Source: Clostridia bacterium (lineage in GTDB: Bacteria > Bacillota > Clostridia > Oscillospirales > Ruminococcaceae). From it: a stretch of DNA of 26,687 nt. Where the stretch lies: assembly GCA_021152595.1 (NCBI GenBank), contig JAGKVC010000028.1, positions 1 to 26,687 of the forward strand, given 5' to 3'. This document shows positions 1 to 7,778 of this stretch, in pieces (positions within the stretch are counted from its first letter, which is position 1; the number at the start of each line of letters is the position of its first letter). A program made the position numbers and the translations under genes. The notes below the pieces were generated by a model that worked only from the letters and a program-made list of their open reading frames with translations, was not told where the DNA came from and made no database searches.

Positions 1-60
1 GCCGCAGGCAGTCAGCAGCATACCGCCGGTGATCAGCAGTATTGCCCCTAAATGTTTCAT
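1..60 (-). CDS. Lipoprotein, N-terminal fragment cut by the window edge
   Basis: The minus strand reads MKHLGAILLITGGMLLTACG and then leaves the window. This is a short basic start, a hydrophobic stretch and a lipobox (LTAC) whose Cys at residue 19 would be lipidated after signal peptidase II cleavage, so the product should be a membrane-anchored lipoprotein. The start is supported by a GAGGG ribosome site about six bases upstream (at 70-74). Only 20 codons are visible, so the function cannot be named; a solute-binding protein is one of many options. It lies downstream of the xylanase on the same strand, but a strong terminator separates them, so it probably has its own promoter. Confidence 0.6.
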   Translation of the reverse strand, partial: MKHLGAILLITGGMLLTACG

Positions 61-153
61 ATCATTCCCTCGTTTCCGGTCGTGATGGGTTTTATCTTTG
101 GTGCTATTCTACCATTCGATTGTGATAATTATATGAAAGATGCATAAAATCAT

Positions 154-190
154 AAAAAGAAAACGCAACAGAACGTATCTGCTGCGTTTT
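154..190 (-). terminator. Rho-independent terminator of the GH10 xylanase
   Basis: Arms at 160-172 and 178-190 form a 13-bp stem with one G-U pair and a 5-base loop. Read on the minus strand the stem is followed by a T-rich run (complement of the A run at 154-158). It begins 13 bases past the xylanase stop codon. Confidence 0.85.
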
Positions 191-202
191 CGCATTGTAT
201 AA

Positions 203-3200
203 TCAAAGTGTCTTGACGAGCTTTGCAATATACTTCAGAATCTGAATCGCATCATCCGTTGTAAGACCGGTTTTTCCGTCCACATCGGCATTGATCTTGC
301 CCTGCTCCTTGATGACAGCAGTTCTGTCCTCCGCGGCAAAGCGGCAAAGGAGAACTGCATCGGAAACATCGACTCTGCCGTCTACATTGACATCGCCTCT
401 GAGCGCCGGTGCATCGCCCGTGAGCATCAGCACGCCGAAGCAATGCGGATCGGTATAGCCCATGCCGGATTTATCGCCGCTCCAGTTTGTCACGCCTGCG
501 CGCTCGCCGGTGTCATTGTCGTCGTTGATCTGTACATCAAAGCCGATTGTGCCGCCGGATGTATAGGTGACGCCCTGTGCCGGAATCGCCAGCTCCACGA
601 TATAGCCGCTCGCGCTCTTGACTGCCGCAGAGGTATAATCGTCAACGCTGTGGTTATCAGAAACGGTCTTGCTGTTGTCGAAACCGACACGGCACTGAAT
701 ATCATCCTGCTGATATGCGCCTGTCTTCTGGTTGTTGCCGTCCACAAAGACCTCAACGGTATCGCATTCATAGTGGTTCGAGCTGGATGCATGCATGCCG
801 TTCGGATCCGTGACCTCAACAAGCACATAGATATTGTTGTTATCCCAGAGTACGCGCGCGGTACCCTCCGCGTTCACGCCCTTCTTGCCCATCTGGAAAT
901 TGTTGATCTCCAGCTTCTCTGCGTTCTTCCAGACATCGTCGATCTCGCCGTCGATCTTCGGCGTGCCGGATGCTGCCTGACCGCAGGTCGGGGCATCCGC
1001 AATCGTAATCGTACCGGCGTTATCGGCAGAAAGCGTGCCGTCCATGCTGTTCCAGCAGGTTTCGCCGATTGCAATATCAAAACCGCAGAGCGTGCCGGTT
1101 TTCGCATCGGATACCGCAAGGCTGAACTCATAGGTCTCGCCTGCGCTCAGGGATTTCAGCGCCTGCTTCTTACCGTCGAACATGACAGCAAGATCGCCTG
1201 CCTTCTTCGCGGTGACGGAAACTACCAGACCTTTTTCGCTGCTGTAAATCGTCTTGAACAAGCCTGCATTGCCGATTGCAGAAGCTGCCTGCATATCGAA
1301 TGCTGCCTGCTCTTTTTCCTTGATTGCTGCGCTCGAATCGCCGGGATTCACAGAAACCGTGATCGCATCCTTGTTCTGAACAGTCTGGATTGTCTTGGAA
1401 GGATCCAGCACCGCATAGAACGAAGGCTTTGCGTGATAATCCTCATCAAACAGCACCGGATATCCGCCGATCCAGCTGGTCGAATCGGTGATGCCCCAGA
1501 TCACAACAGCGGTGACATTGGTGCCTGCCTTTTTCGCATCGAGAATCGTGTTCATGATATCGCGGTAACGCTGTGCCAGATCGAGCTGCGAAGAGCGGGT
1601 ATTGCTCTTATTGTTGATATCCAGCTCTGTGACCTGTACCTCAAGACCGAGATCGCCGTACATTTTGAGTGCTTCTGCGTAGCTTTCCTTAGTCGGCGAG
1701 CTCATCTGGAGATGCGACTGCATGCCGATGCCGTCGATCAGTTTTTCTTCCTGCAAGCCCTTGACCATTTTGATGATCGCGTCACGCTTTGCAGGCGTAT
1801 ATTCATTGAAGTCATTGTAGAAGAGCTTGGTTCCGGCCGGTGCATACTGCCGTGCATAGCGGAATGCATAGGTGATGTAATCCTCACCGATCGTCTTGAT
1901 CCACGGAGAATATGCGTCGTTCTCCTCGGTCGAACCGGGCTTGCGGTAGGATCCGTCATCGAGGAATGCCTCATTGACAACGTCCCAGCAGTAGAAGTCA
2001 ATGTCGGAGTAATCCGCTTTGATTGCAGCGAACACTGCCTTGATATAGTTCTCCATACGCTTGAGCATCGTCTCACGGGATGCCCATTCGCCGCCTGCCT
2101 TGTAGCCCTTGCGGAAGAACCAGTCCGGTGTCTGGCTGTGCCATACCAGCGTATGGCCGCGAACCGGCAGCTTGTTTGCTCTCGCATAATCAAACAGCTT
2201 TTCTGCGCCCTTGAGCGATACCACGACATCAGTCTCGCTGCCGGATGCAGCAGTCTTGGTCTGATCGAGCAGAGATTCCGGTTTCAGCGCATTGCCGAAT
2301 GTGAACGAATTGAAATGCTTTTTGACCAGATCCTGTGCAGCTTTCGGTGTCATCTCAGAGACCGTACCTGCACAGCCGAGCTTAAACTGATCCTTATAAG
2401 TATCCTTGAGGTTTGCAAGGTCGGATTCGATTTCCGGATCCGCCAGCGCCTTGCATTCCACATCGTCAATATAGAAGTCGATTCTCAGATCCTGATCAGA
2501 CGGATTGCTCGACCACTTCGGCTGCACATAGAATGCGATATTCGTCGCACCCTCCGGAATCGTATAGCGCGTGGAGATCTGAACCCACTCGCCCTTCGCA
2601 GTCATTTCATCGGCAAGATTCATATACTGCATCGTGCCGCCGAGATTATACATCAGATAGCTCTGGAAGGAAGCAGTATCGGTCCAGTTGCCGCCGTCAT
2701 ACGCAACCCAGCAGGAGAATGAATAATATCCGCCCGGCTTGCAGTAGAGCGTGCAGTCAACCGCAGGGCTCATCCAGAGATCGGAGCGGTTGCTGGTATA
2801 GAGCGAATAATCGCCGCTGTGTGCCATTTTGTCCGAGACCTTGATATCGCAGGATCTGCCGTACCAGTCCGCAACCTTGCCGTCGTCGAAATCGTAGGAA
2901 AAGCCCTCAGCATCGCTTGCCTCATGCTTCTCGCCGGTCGCGGAGCAGTCGTCGATGTAATAGGGCAGGTCGGTATCGCTGCACTGCGTATAAAGCGTAA
3001 TGCCGGTGCAGTCCGCAGGGAATGTGACATTCGCCTTCAGCTCGCTCCATTCGCCCTTTTCCGCATTGACCTGTCCGACGCTGCCGTAGCGCGTTTCACC
3101 GTTCTGGACATATTTGTAGCCAAGCTGGAAGGTCTGTGACGAGTTGCCGGATGCATCGTCATAGTAGAACCACATCGAGCAGGAATAGCTTTCGCCGGCA

Positions 3201-3475
3201 TAGAAATAGCCGACCTTGCTGCATTCCGCGCCCTGCCAGTCCTGTTCACGGTCTGTGATAAACATACTGGATTTTCCGCTGTGTGCCTGATCGGTTGTCA
3301 GCGAAACGGTCGCAGCGTCGCCGTGAGACGCCCATCCGCATGAATTGCCGTCCTCGAAATCATCCGAGAACAGCTCGACCGGCTCTGCGCAGACTGTCTG
3401 TACCGGCAGTACGGACATTACACTGCACAAAACGGCCGCAGTGCTGATCGCACTGAAGAGTTTCGTTCCTTTCAT
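203..3475 (-). CDS. Secreted cellulosomal endo-1,4-beta-xylanase, CBM22-CBM22-GH10-CBM9-dockerin
   Basis: A 1090-aa multimodular xylanase that should hydrolyse internal beta-1,4 bonds of xylan outside the cell. Modules in order: signal peptide (about 1-30, ending TVCA), two CBM22-type carbohydrate-binding modules (about 33-185 and 192-343), a GH10 catalytic domain (about 350-692), an unassigned 130-residue stretch (about 695-825), a CBM9-type module (about 826-1019) and a type I dockerin (1026-1090). The acid/base is Glu502 in WDVVNEAF and the nucleophile is Glu617 in VTELDI. The dockerin has two calcium-loop repeats (DVNVDGRVDVSD and DVDGKTGLTTDD), so the enzyme should dock on a cohesin-bearing scaffold. 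The start is set by an AAGGGGAG ribosome site and a good signal peptide. It is transcribed divergently from the two-component genes. Family calls are from motifs and architecture; the exact substrate range is inferred. Confidence 0.95.
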   Translation of the reverse strand: MKGTKLFSAISTAAVLCSVMSVLPVQTVCAEPVELFSDDFEDGNSCGWASHGDAATVSLTTDQAHSGKSSMFITDREQDWQGAECSKVGYFYAGESYSCSMWFYYDDASGNSSQTFQLGYKYVQNGETRYGSVGQVNAEKGEWSELKANVTFPADCTGITLYTQCSDTDLPYYIDDCSATGEKHEASDAEGFSYDFDDGKVADWYGRSCDIKVSDKMAHSGDYSLYTSNRSDLWMSPAVDCTLYCKPGGYYSFSCWVAYDGGNWTDTASFQSYLMYNLGGTMQYMNLADEMTAKGEWVQISTRYTIPEGATNIAFYVQPKWSSNPSDQDLRIDFYIDDVECKALADPEIESDLANLKDTYKDQFKLGCAGTVSEMTPKAAQDLVKKHFNSFTFGNALKPESLLDQTKTAASGSETDVVVSLKGAEKLFDYARANKLPVRGHTLVWHSQTPDWFFRKGYKAGGEWASRETMLKRMENYIKAVFAAIKADYSDIDFYCWDVVNEAFLDDGSYRKPGSTEENDAYSPWIKTIGEDYITYAFRYARQYAPAGTKLFYNDFNEYTPAKRDAIIKMVKGLQEEKLIDGIGMQSHLQMSSPTKESYAEALKMYGDLGLEVQVTELDINNKSNTRSSQLDLAQRYRDIMNTILDAKKAGTNVTAVVIWGITDSTSWIGGYPVLFDEDYHAKPSFYAVLDPSKTIQTVQNKDAITVSVNPGDSSAAIKEKEQAAFDMQAASAIGNAGLFKTIYSSEKGLVVSVTAKKAGDLAVMFDGKKQALKSLSAGETYEFSLAVSDAKTGTLCGFDIAIGETCWNSMDGTLSADNAGTITIADAPTCGQAASGTPKIDGEIDDVWKNAEKLEINNFQMGKKGVNAEGTARVLWDNNNIYVLVEVTDPNGMHASSSNHYECDTVEVFVDGNNQKTGAYQQDDIQCRVGFDNSKTVSDNHSVDDYTSAAVKSASGYIVELAIPAQGVTYTSGGTIGFDVQINDDNDTGERAGVTNWSGDKSGMGYTDPHCFGVLMLTGDAPALRGDVNVDGRVDVSDAVLLCRFAAEDRTAVIKEQGKINADVDGKTGLTTDDAIQILKYIAKLVKTL

Positions 3476-3505
3476 TCTTTCTTACTCCCCTTAAAACAAT
3501 ATTGC

Positions 3506-3526
3506 GGTATAAAACAATATTATACC
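3506..3526. promoter_or_regulatory. Operator-like dyad over the xylanase transcription start
   Basis: GGTATAA (3506-3512) and TTATACC (3520-3526) form perfect 7-bp arms around a 7-base spacer. The dyad lies immediately downstream of the predicted xylanase -10 box (3533-3538), across the expected start of transcription. An 11-bp direct repeat AAAACAATATT (3493-3503 and 3511-3521) overlaps it. The position fits a repressor site; the binding protein is unknown. The minus strand also reads TATAAT here (3519-3524), so an alternative -10 is possible. Confidence 0.5.
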
Positions 3527-3532
3527 ATCTAT

Positions 3533-3561
3533 ATCATATCACAGAATCTGCAAAAAGTCAA
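3533..3561 (-). promoter_or_regulatory. Sigma-A promoter of the GH10 xylanase
   Basis: On the minus strand TTGACT (3561-3556) and TATGAT (3538-3533) are separated by exactly 17 bases. The start codon lies about 58 bases downstream of the -10, leaving an untranslated leader that holds the GGTATAA dyad. Confidence 0.75.
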
Positions 3562-3664
3562 TCAAAATCACGAAACATCGCAAAATTTGCAATTATTGCG
3601 GTCAGCCGGCAGTGCCGCCGTAATTACTCCCATTAAGCGAATCAGCGTTTTGCATTCTCTCCCA

Positions 3665-3692
3665 TTGTTTTTTCCTTATAATATGCTATAAG
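3665..3692 (+). promoter_or_regulatory. Possible upstream promoter of the two-component operon
   Basis: TTGTTT (3665-3670), a 16-base spacer and TATAAG (3687-3692) preceded by TG (extended -10). The 14-mer ATAATATGCTATAA at 3678-3691 recurs exactly at 3766-3779 around the main -10, which suggests a duplicated promoter. It is weaker than the downstream copy. Confidence 0.35.
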
Positions 3693-3751
3693 CCGGCATC
3701 CGATATGAGATCAGGCAGTGTTATCCATGAATATAGATATCATGTATCCGC

Positions 3752-3780
3752 TTGAAAAATGGTGAATAATATGCTATAAT
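3752..3780 (+). promoter_or_regulatory. Main sigma-A promoter of the two-component operon
   Basis: TTGAAA (3752-3757), a 17-base spacer and TATAAT (3775-3780), with an extended -10 TG at 3772-3773. It lies 38 bases ahead of the response regulator start. Confidence 0.8.
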
Positions 3781-3818
3781 AAAATGAAAGACAAAGAACG
3801 AAGGGAAGTGTCAGCATC

Positions 3819-4493
3819 ATGCCGAATATTCTGCTTGTTGAGGACGACGAACAGCTCGCGCGCACTCTGATCCGGTTTCTGAATGCAGAGGGCTATCAGG
3901 TCACACATGCCGCCGGTCAGACGGAAGGACTTGCGCGCTTTTCAGAGCATCCGTTTGACTGCATTCTGCTGGATCTCTCTTTGCAGGACGGAAACGGATT
4001 CTCCGTCTGCTCGGCAATCAAATCGCAGTCGGATGTGCCGGTCATTTTCCTGACCGCATCGGCAGATGAAGCCTGCACCGTCGCCGGATTCGAGGTCGGC
4101 GCGGATGATTACATCAATAAGCCGTTCCGTCCGCGGGAACTGATCGCACGCATGAAAAATGCAATGCGACGCACACAGCGCGGCAGCCAGACAATCTGCT
4201 GCAAAAATCTCACGCTCGATCCATCAAAGGGCACCGTCATGAAGGACGGCACAGAGCTGTTCCTCTCCGCACTGGAATACCGGCTGCTGCTGATTCTGAT
4301 GACCAATAAAGGGCAGCTCATGACGCGCGACCGCCTGATCGACGAGCTGTGGTCGGTATCAAGCGAGCTGGTCTCGGATAATACGCTCAATGTCTATATG
4401 AAGCGCCTGCGCGAAAAGATCGAGGACGATCCGCAGAATCCGCTCATCATCAAGACCGTGCGCGGCATGGGCTACAAGGTCACGGAGCAATGA
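3819..4493 (+). CDS. OmpR/PhoB-family response regulator
   Basis: A 224-aa DNA-binding response regulator. The receiver domain (about 1-118) has the acidic pocket Asp9/Asp10, phosphoacceptor Asp52 in ILLDLSL, the switch Thr79 and the conserved Lys101 in NKPFRP. The C-terminal half (about 125-222) is a winged-helix domain ending in the typical IIKTVRGMGYKV wing. Length and layout are normal. An AAGGGAAG ribosome site precedes the ATG. Its stop overlaps the kinase start in ATGA, so the two are translationally coupled. The partner kinase has two membrane helices with a minimal outside loop, as in BceS/VanS-like sensors, but no BceAB-type exporter follows. Targets are unknown; the divergent xylanase is the closest candidate by position only. 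Confidence 0.93.
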   Translation: MPNILLVEDDEQLARTLIRFLNAEGYQVTHAAGQTEGLARFSEHPFDCILLDLSLQDGNGFSVCSAIKSQSDVPVIFLTASADEACTVAGFEVGADDYINKPFRPRELIARMKNAMRRTQRGSQTICCKNLTLDPSKGTVMKDGTELFLSALEYRLLLILMTNKGQLMTRDRLIDELWSVSSELVSDNTLNVYMKRLREKIEDDPQNPLIIKTVRGMGYKVTEQ

Positions 4494-5485
4494 AGGATTA
4501 CAGCGGCTTGGAAACCGCCCTGAAAATCGTACTCCTGCTGATCACAGCGGTTCTGTGCGGACTGCTGCATCCGGCGGCTGCGCTGATCGTCCTAGCTGCC
4601 GGTCTCATGGCATTTGCACTCCGCGCCTATTTTGCATCTGTGCGAAAGAATCAGATCGAGCGGCTCTGTGATGAGATCAGCAGTATCCTCCACGGTGCCG
4701 AGCAGATCACATTTGATACCTATGCCGAAGGCGAGCTTGGCATCCTCGCTTCCGAAATCAGCAAAATGACCGTCCGGCTGCGCGAGCAGAACGCCGCTCT
4801 CCGGCAGGAGCGGAGCTTCATGCAGGAATCGCTCGAGGATATCTCCCACCAGCTCCGGACACCGCTGACGGCAATGATCCTGCTCGTGGACATGATGCGA
4901 AAGCCGAATCTGAGCCGTGAACAGCAGGCGGAAAATCTCCATGAACTGCAATCCCTGCTCACACGCATGCAGTGGATGATCGAAACGCTGCTCGGTTTCT
5001 CTCGTCTGGATGCAGGTGCCGTGACATTCCAGAAAACACGCTTTCCCTGCCGCACACTCATTGCCGAAGCACTTGAGCCGATCTCCGTTGCACTGGAGCT
5101 GAAAGATATCGCTGTCAATATTGATATTCCGGCGGATACTGCCCTCAGCGCCGATCTGCCGTACTGTACCGAGGCACTCTGCAATCTGCTGAAAAACTGC
5201 ATGGAGCATACGCCCGAGGGCGGCAGCATCACAATTCAGGCGGAGTCCAATGCGATCTACACCGGCATCCTGATCACGGATACCGGAAGCGGCATCCGCG
5301 AGGAGGATCTGCCACACATTTTCGAGCGCTTCTACCGCGGATCGACATTTTCCAAGGCAGGCTACGGCATCGGGCTTGCCTTTGCGCGCCGCATCATTAC
5401 CGCACAGGGCGGCAGCATTCAGGTACGCAATGCAGCGCCGCAGGGTGCGCAGTTTGACATCCGCTTCTATCAGTCAGCCGTATAA
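4490..5485 (+). CDS. Membrane sensor histidine kinase
   Basis: A 331-aa histidine kinase. Two membrane helices (about 11-26 and 28-46) are separated by only a few residues, so there is almost no extracellular sensor; the signal is probably read in the membrane or from a partner protein. A linker/coiled stretch (about 50-110) leads to the dimerisation domain with phospho-accepting His120 in EDISHQLRTPLTAM. The ATPase domain follows, with the N box NLLKNCMEHTPEGG, G1 box ITDTGSGI, F box IFERFYRG and G2 box GYGIGLAFA. It overlaps the response regulator by four bases and is followed by a strong terminator, so the pair forms a two-gene operon. The stimulus cannot be read from the sequence. Confidence 0.92.
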   Translation: MKDYSGLETALKIVLLLITAVLCGLLHPAAALIVLAAGLMAFALRAYFASVRKNQIERLCDEISSILHGAEQITFDTYAEGELGILASEISKMTVRLREQNAALRQERSFMQESLEDISHQLRTPLTAMILLVDMMRKPNLSREQQAENLHELQSLLTRMQWMIETLLGFSRLDAGAVTFQKTRFPCRTLIAEALEPISVALELKDIAVNIDIPADTALSADLPYCTEALCNLLKNCMEHTPEGGSITIQAESNAIYTGILITDTGSGIREEDLPHIFERFYRGSTFSKAGYGIGLAFARRIITAQGGSIQVRNAAPQGAQFDIRFYQSAV

Positions 5486-5520
5486 AGCAAGCTGTGAAAT
5501 CCTGACGCAGCTTGCTTTTT
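5484..5520 (+). terminator. Terminator of the two-component operon
   Basis: AAAGCAAGCTG (5484-5494) pairs with CAGCTTGCTTT (5508-5518), an 11-bp stem with a 13-base loop ending in a T run. It overlaps the last bases of the kinase stop codon. Confidence 0.85.
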
Positions 5521-5535
5521 GCTGTCCTGCGATGT

Positions 5536-5564
5536 TTGACAAATACAGCCGTTCATGATATAAT
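5536..5564 (+). promoter_or_regulatory. Consensus sigma-A promoter of the six-gene sbcDC run
   Basis: TTGACA (5536-5541) and TATAAT (5559-5564) with a 17-base spacer, a perfect consensus. It lies 36 bases ahead of the first gene, and no comparable promoter was noticed before the end of sbcC. Confidence 0.85.
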
Positions 5565-5600
5565 ATAATGATAATTCATGTATGAAAGGCGGATCTCCGC

Positions 5601-6515
5601 ATGGCAATATCATTCGCATCCCCACGCTTATCCGACAGACCGGCTGTCACCGCAGCAGCCGCGTTTTCCGCCGCCAGAGAGAATGACGCATCCTTTGTCA
5701 ATCTCTATCTGCTGCGCGAAAAATACGGCACAGAGATCGCATTCTGCGGCGATCAGCTTCTCCGCCGATACAGCGCAGGCTTCCGCGCCGGTACATACGG
5801 CTTTCCGCTCGGAAACGGCGATCTGCATTCTGCAATCCGACTGCTTTGTGAGGATGCCGCGGCACAGAATCAGCCGCTGCGCCTGACGCTTTTGACCGCG
5901 GCGCAATGCGAGCTGCTCCGAACCGCATTTCCGGACTGCTTTACATTTACCCAGGCGGAAAACTATACCGAATATCTGTATCTGCGCGAAAATCTTGCCG
6001 AGATGCGCGGCAGCCGCTATCACGGAAAGCGCAATCATATCTCGCAGTTCTGGCGCGCCTGTCCGGATGCGTATATTCAGCCGCTCATTCCGGAAAACGC
6101 CGCTTTTGCCCTCGGAATCGCAGATCAATGGCTTGCGGCGCGTTCCGATCCGCAGGATGCGTCCCTGCAATATGAACGAAGCTGTATCGCAGAAGCAGCC
6201 GACAATATGGAAGCGCTCGGTCTGACAGGTCTTCTGCTCTATGCAGACGGTCAGCCGGTCGGCATGACGATGGTCTCGGAAATCTCGGCAGGCATCTTTG
6301 ATGTTCACTTTGAAAAGGTGATTCCGGATCAGCCGCATGCATGGCCGGTCGTTGCAAATGAAATGGCAAAATGCCTGACCTCCGCAGAATATCTGAACCG
6401 CGAGGAGGATCTCGGAGAAAACGGCATGCGCACATCCAAGCAGTCATACCGTCCGGATCTGCTGAATGAAAAATTCATCGCGGAATGGCACGGAAAGGAG
6501 TCCGATCTATGCTGA
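5601..6515 (+). CDS. DUF2156 family protein (LPG synthase C-terminal-like)
   Basis: A 304-aa soluble protein resembling the DUF2156 family, whose fold matches the acyltransferase-like C-terminal domain of lysyl-phosphatidylglycerol synthases. The clearest features are YLYLRENLAEMRGSRYHGKR and, near the C-terminus, LNREEDLGENGMRTSKQSY, both typical of this family. It has no membrane segments, unlike full-length MprF, so it may transfer an acyl or aminoacyl group to a soluble or peripheral substrate; the real reaction is not known. The start follows an AAAGG site with suitable spacing and a consensus promoter. It is the first gene of the six-gene run and overlaps the next gene by seven bases, so translation is coupled. 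Confidence 0.75.
   Translation: MAISFASPRLSDRPAVTAAAAFSAARENDASFVNLYLLREKYGTEIAFCGDQLLRRYSAGFRAGTYGFPLGNGDLHSAIRLLCEDAAAQNQPLRLTLLTAAQCELLRTAFPDCFTFTQAENYTEYLYLRENLAEMRGSRYHGKRNHISQFWRACPDAYIQPLIPENAAFALGIADQWLAARSDPQDASLQYERSCIAEAADNMEALGLTGLLLYADGQPVGMTMVSEISAGIFDVHFEKVIPDQPHAWPVVANEMAKCLTSAEYLNREEDLGENGMRTSKQSYRPDLLNEKFIAEWHGKESDLC
6494..6500 (+). promoter_or_regulatory. Ribosome site deciding the start of the CxxCxxCC gene
   Basis: AAAGGAG lies eight bases ahead of the ATG at 6509. An upstream in-frame ATG at 6485 has no such site, so 6509 is chosen. Confidence 0.75.
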
Positions 6516-6982
6516 GTTCCATTCTCACCGGAGAGACCTGTGCAGCCTGCAAAAACTGCTGTATTTTCGAGGAAAAGAGCGCATGGGAGCTGCCGGCTTT
6601 TTCCGTCGGCGCGGCTGCGCGTCTTGCCGATCATCCCGATTACCCCATGACCGAAGAAAACGGCAGATACCGCATCACCCTCCCCTATGATGATACACAT
6701 GCGGCACAGCCATGTCCGTTTCTCGATCCGGATTCCGGCTGTACGCTGCCGCCGGAGGAAAAGCCCTTTGCATGTTCGCTCTGGCCGGTGCGTGTGATGC
6801 GCGATCCGGATACGGATGTACCGCGTCTGGCGCTTTATCAGGGATGTCCCGGTGTTCCTGCGGAGGATCATGCGGCACTGGATGCCCTGCTGGATTCCGG
6901 TCTGCGCACGCGCATCTTTGCGGAGGCGGAGACGGATCCCACGCTGATTCTGCCCTATCACCCGAATTATAAGTTCCTCTGA
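6509..6982 (+). CDS. YkgJ-type CxxCxxCC cysteine-cluster protein
   Basis: A 157-aa protein with the defining cysteine cluster Cys11-x2-Cys14-x2-Cys17-Cys18 (TCAACKNCC) near its N-terminus. Further cysteines lie in CPFLDPDSGC and FACSLWPV in the middle. This matches the CxxCxxCC family, proposed to bind zinc or an iron-sulfur cluster; its cellular role is poorly defined. The layout of the first cluster plus later CPF...C and C-S-L-x-P motifs is that of complete family members, so it seems intact. It overlaps the DUF2156 gene by seven bases and the next gene starts one base after its stop, which places it firmly in the operon. Confidence 0.8.
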   Translation: MLSSILTGETCAACKNCCIFEEKSAWELPAFSVGAAARLADHPDYPMTEENGRYRITLPYDDTHAAQPCPFLDPDSGCTLPPEEKPFACSLWPVRVMRDPDTDVPRLALYQGCPGVPAEDHAALDALLDSGLRTRIFAEAETDPTLILPYHPNYKFL

Positions 6983-6983
6983 T

Positions 6984-7766
6984 ATGGAGCCGCTGACTGA
7001 AGTTTTACAAATCATACTGCCGCTGGTGCATTTCCTTTTGGTTTTCACCTGCTTCGGCTGGGCTGTCGGCATCCGGACACGCTGCCGTGAACTGATTGAA
7101 AAGCGTCTCGCACAGATTCGTACCAAGCGTGCAATCAAAGAAGCGCTGCGGGCTCCGGCAGCCGATGGAAGCATACATCCGCTGCTCCGCATTCCTGCTG
7201 AATGCATTGCTTGGCTGCGGATCAACCGGCTGCGCAGGCTCGGCGGAGACGACCGGATCATCCGGTTCTGGGGCAAAATTACAGATATTGCGCTGCTGCT
7301 CTTCCCTGTGGCAGAGCTGATCTGTGCATTCGGAAAACATGTTCCGGTCTGTGCATGGATTGCATCCGGAATCGCAATATCTGAACTGCTGTTCGCACTG
7401 TTCCTCGGGATATGCTGCATCCGGAAACCCGCACCGCGAAAACGCTCCCCGTATGAGAAACGGCTGCCTGCCGCTTATTGGCTCCGGTACGGCTACCTGC
7501 TCGCAGCAGGTGCCGCACTCTGCTTCGGGATACCGCTGCTGACAGCCGGATTTCTCTTTGCTAATGCGCTGCATCTGCTGCTTGCGCGGTATTTCCGCGC
7601 AGACCATTTTTATTGCATGATGCAAAATCTGCATCATCAGCCCATGACACCGCGCCGCCACTCTGAGATTTTCAAAGCAAATGCAAACCGCGAAGCCGTG
7701 CTTCCGATCATTCTGTCGCTGATTCTCGGAAGCGGCGCTTTTCTGTTTGCAGTTCTGCACCCGTAA
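6984..7766 (+). CDS. Polytopic membrane protein of unknown function
   Basis: I do not recognise this 260-aa protein. It has about five to six hydrophobic segments: about 8-27, 98-116, 121-146, 166-200 (long enough for one or two helices) and 238-257. A basic cytosolic-looking stretch (about 30-60, rich in Arg/Lys) follows the first helix, and a His-rich loop HFYCMMQNLHHQP lies before the last. No signal peptide, transporter motif or catalytic motif is visible. It starts one base after the CxxCxxCC stop and ends 12 bases before pepD, so it is co-transcribed with both. Position alone does not assign a role. Confidence 0.7.
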   Translation: MEPLTEVLQIILPLVHFLLVFTCFGWAVGIRTRCRELIEKRLAQIRTKRAIKEALRAPAADGSIHPLLRIPAECIAWLRINRLRRLGGDDRIIRFWGKITDIALLLFPVAELICAFGKHVPVCAWIASGIAISELLFALFLGICCIRKPAPRKRSPYEKRLPAAYWLRYGYLLAAGAALCFGIPLLTAGFLFANALHLLLARYFRADHFYCMMQNLHHQPMTPRRHSEIFKANANREAVLPIILSLILGSGAFLFAVLHP

Positions 7767-7778
7767 GGAGGTTCTCTT

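Noticed and set aside
443..2722. A 759-codon open frame on the plus strand, antisense to the xylanase gene
   Set aside because: It lies wholly opposite a well-supported gene, has no ribosome site at its start and no recognisable domain; it is rich in Cys, Arg, Ile and His as expected for the complement of a GC-biased gene.
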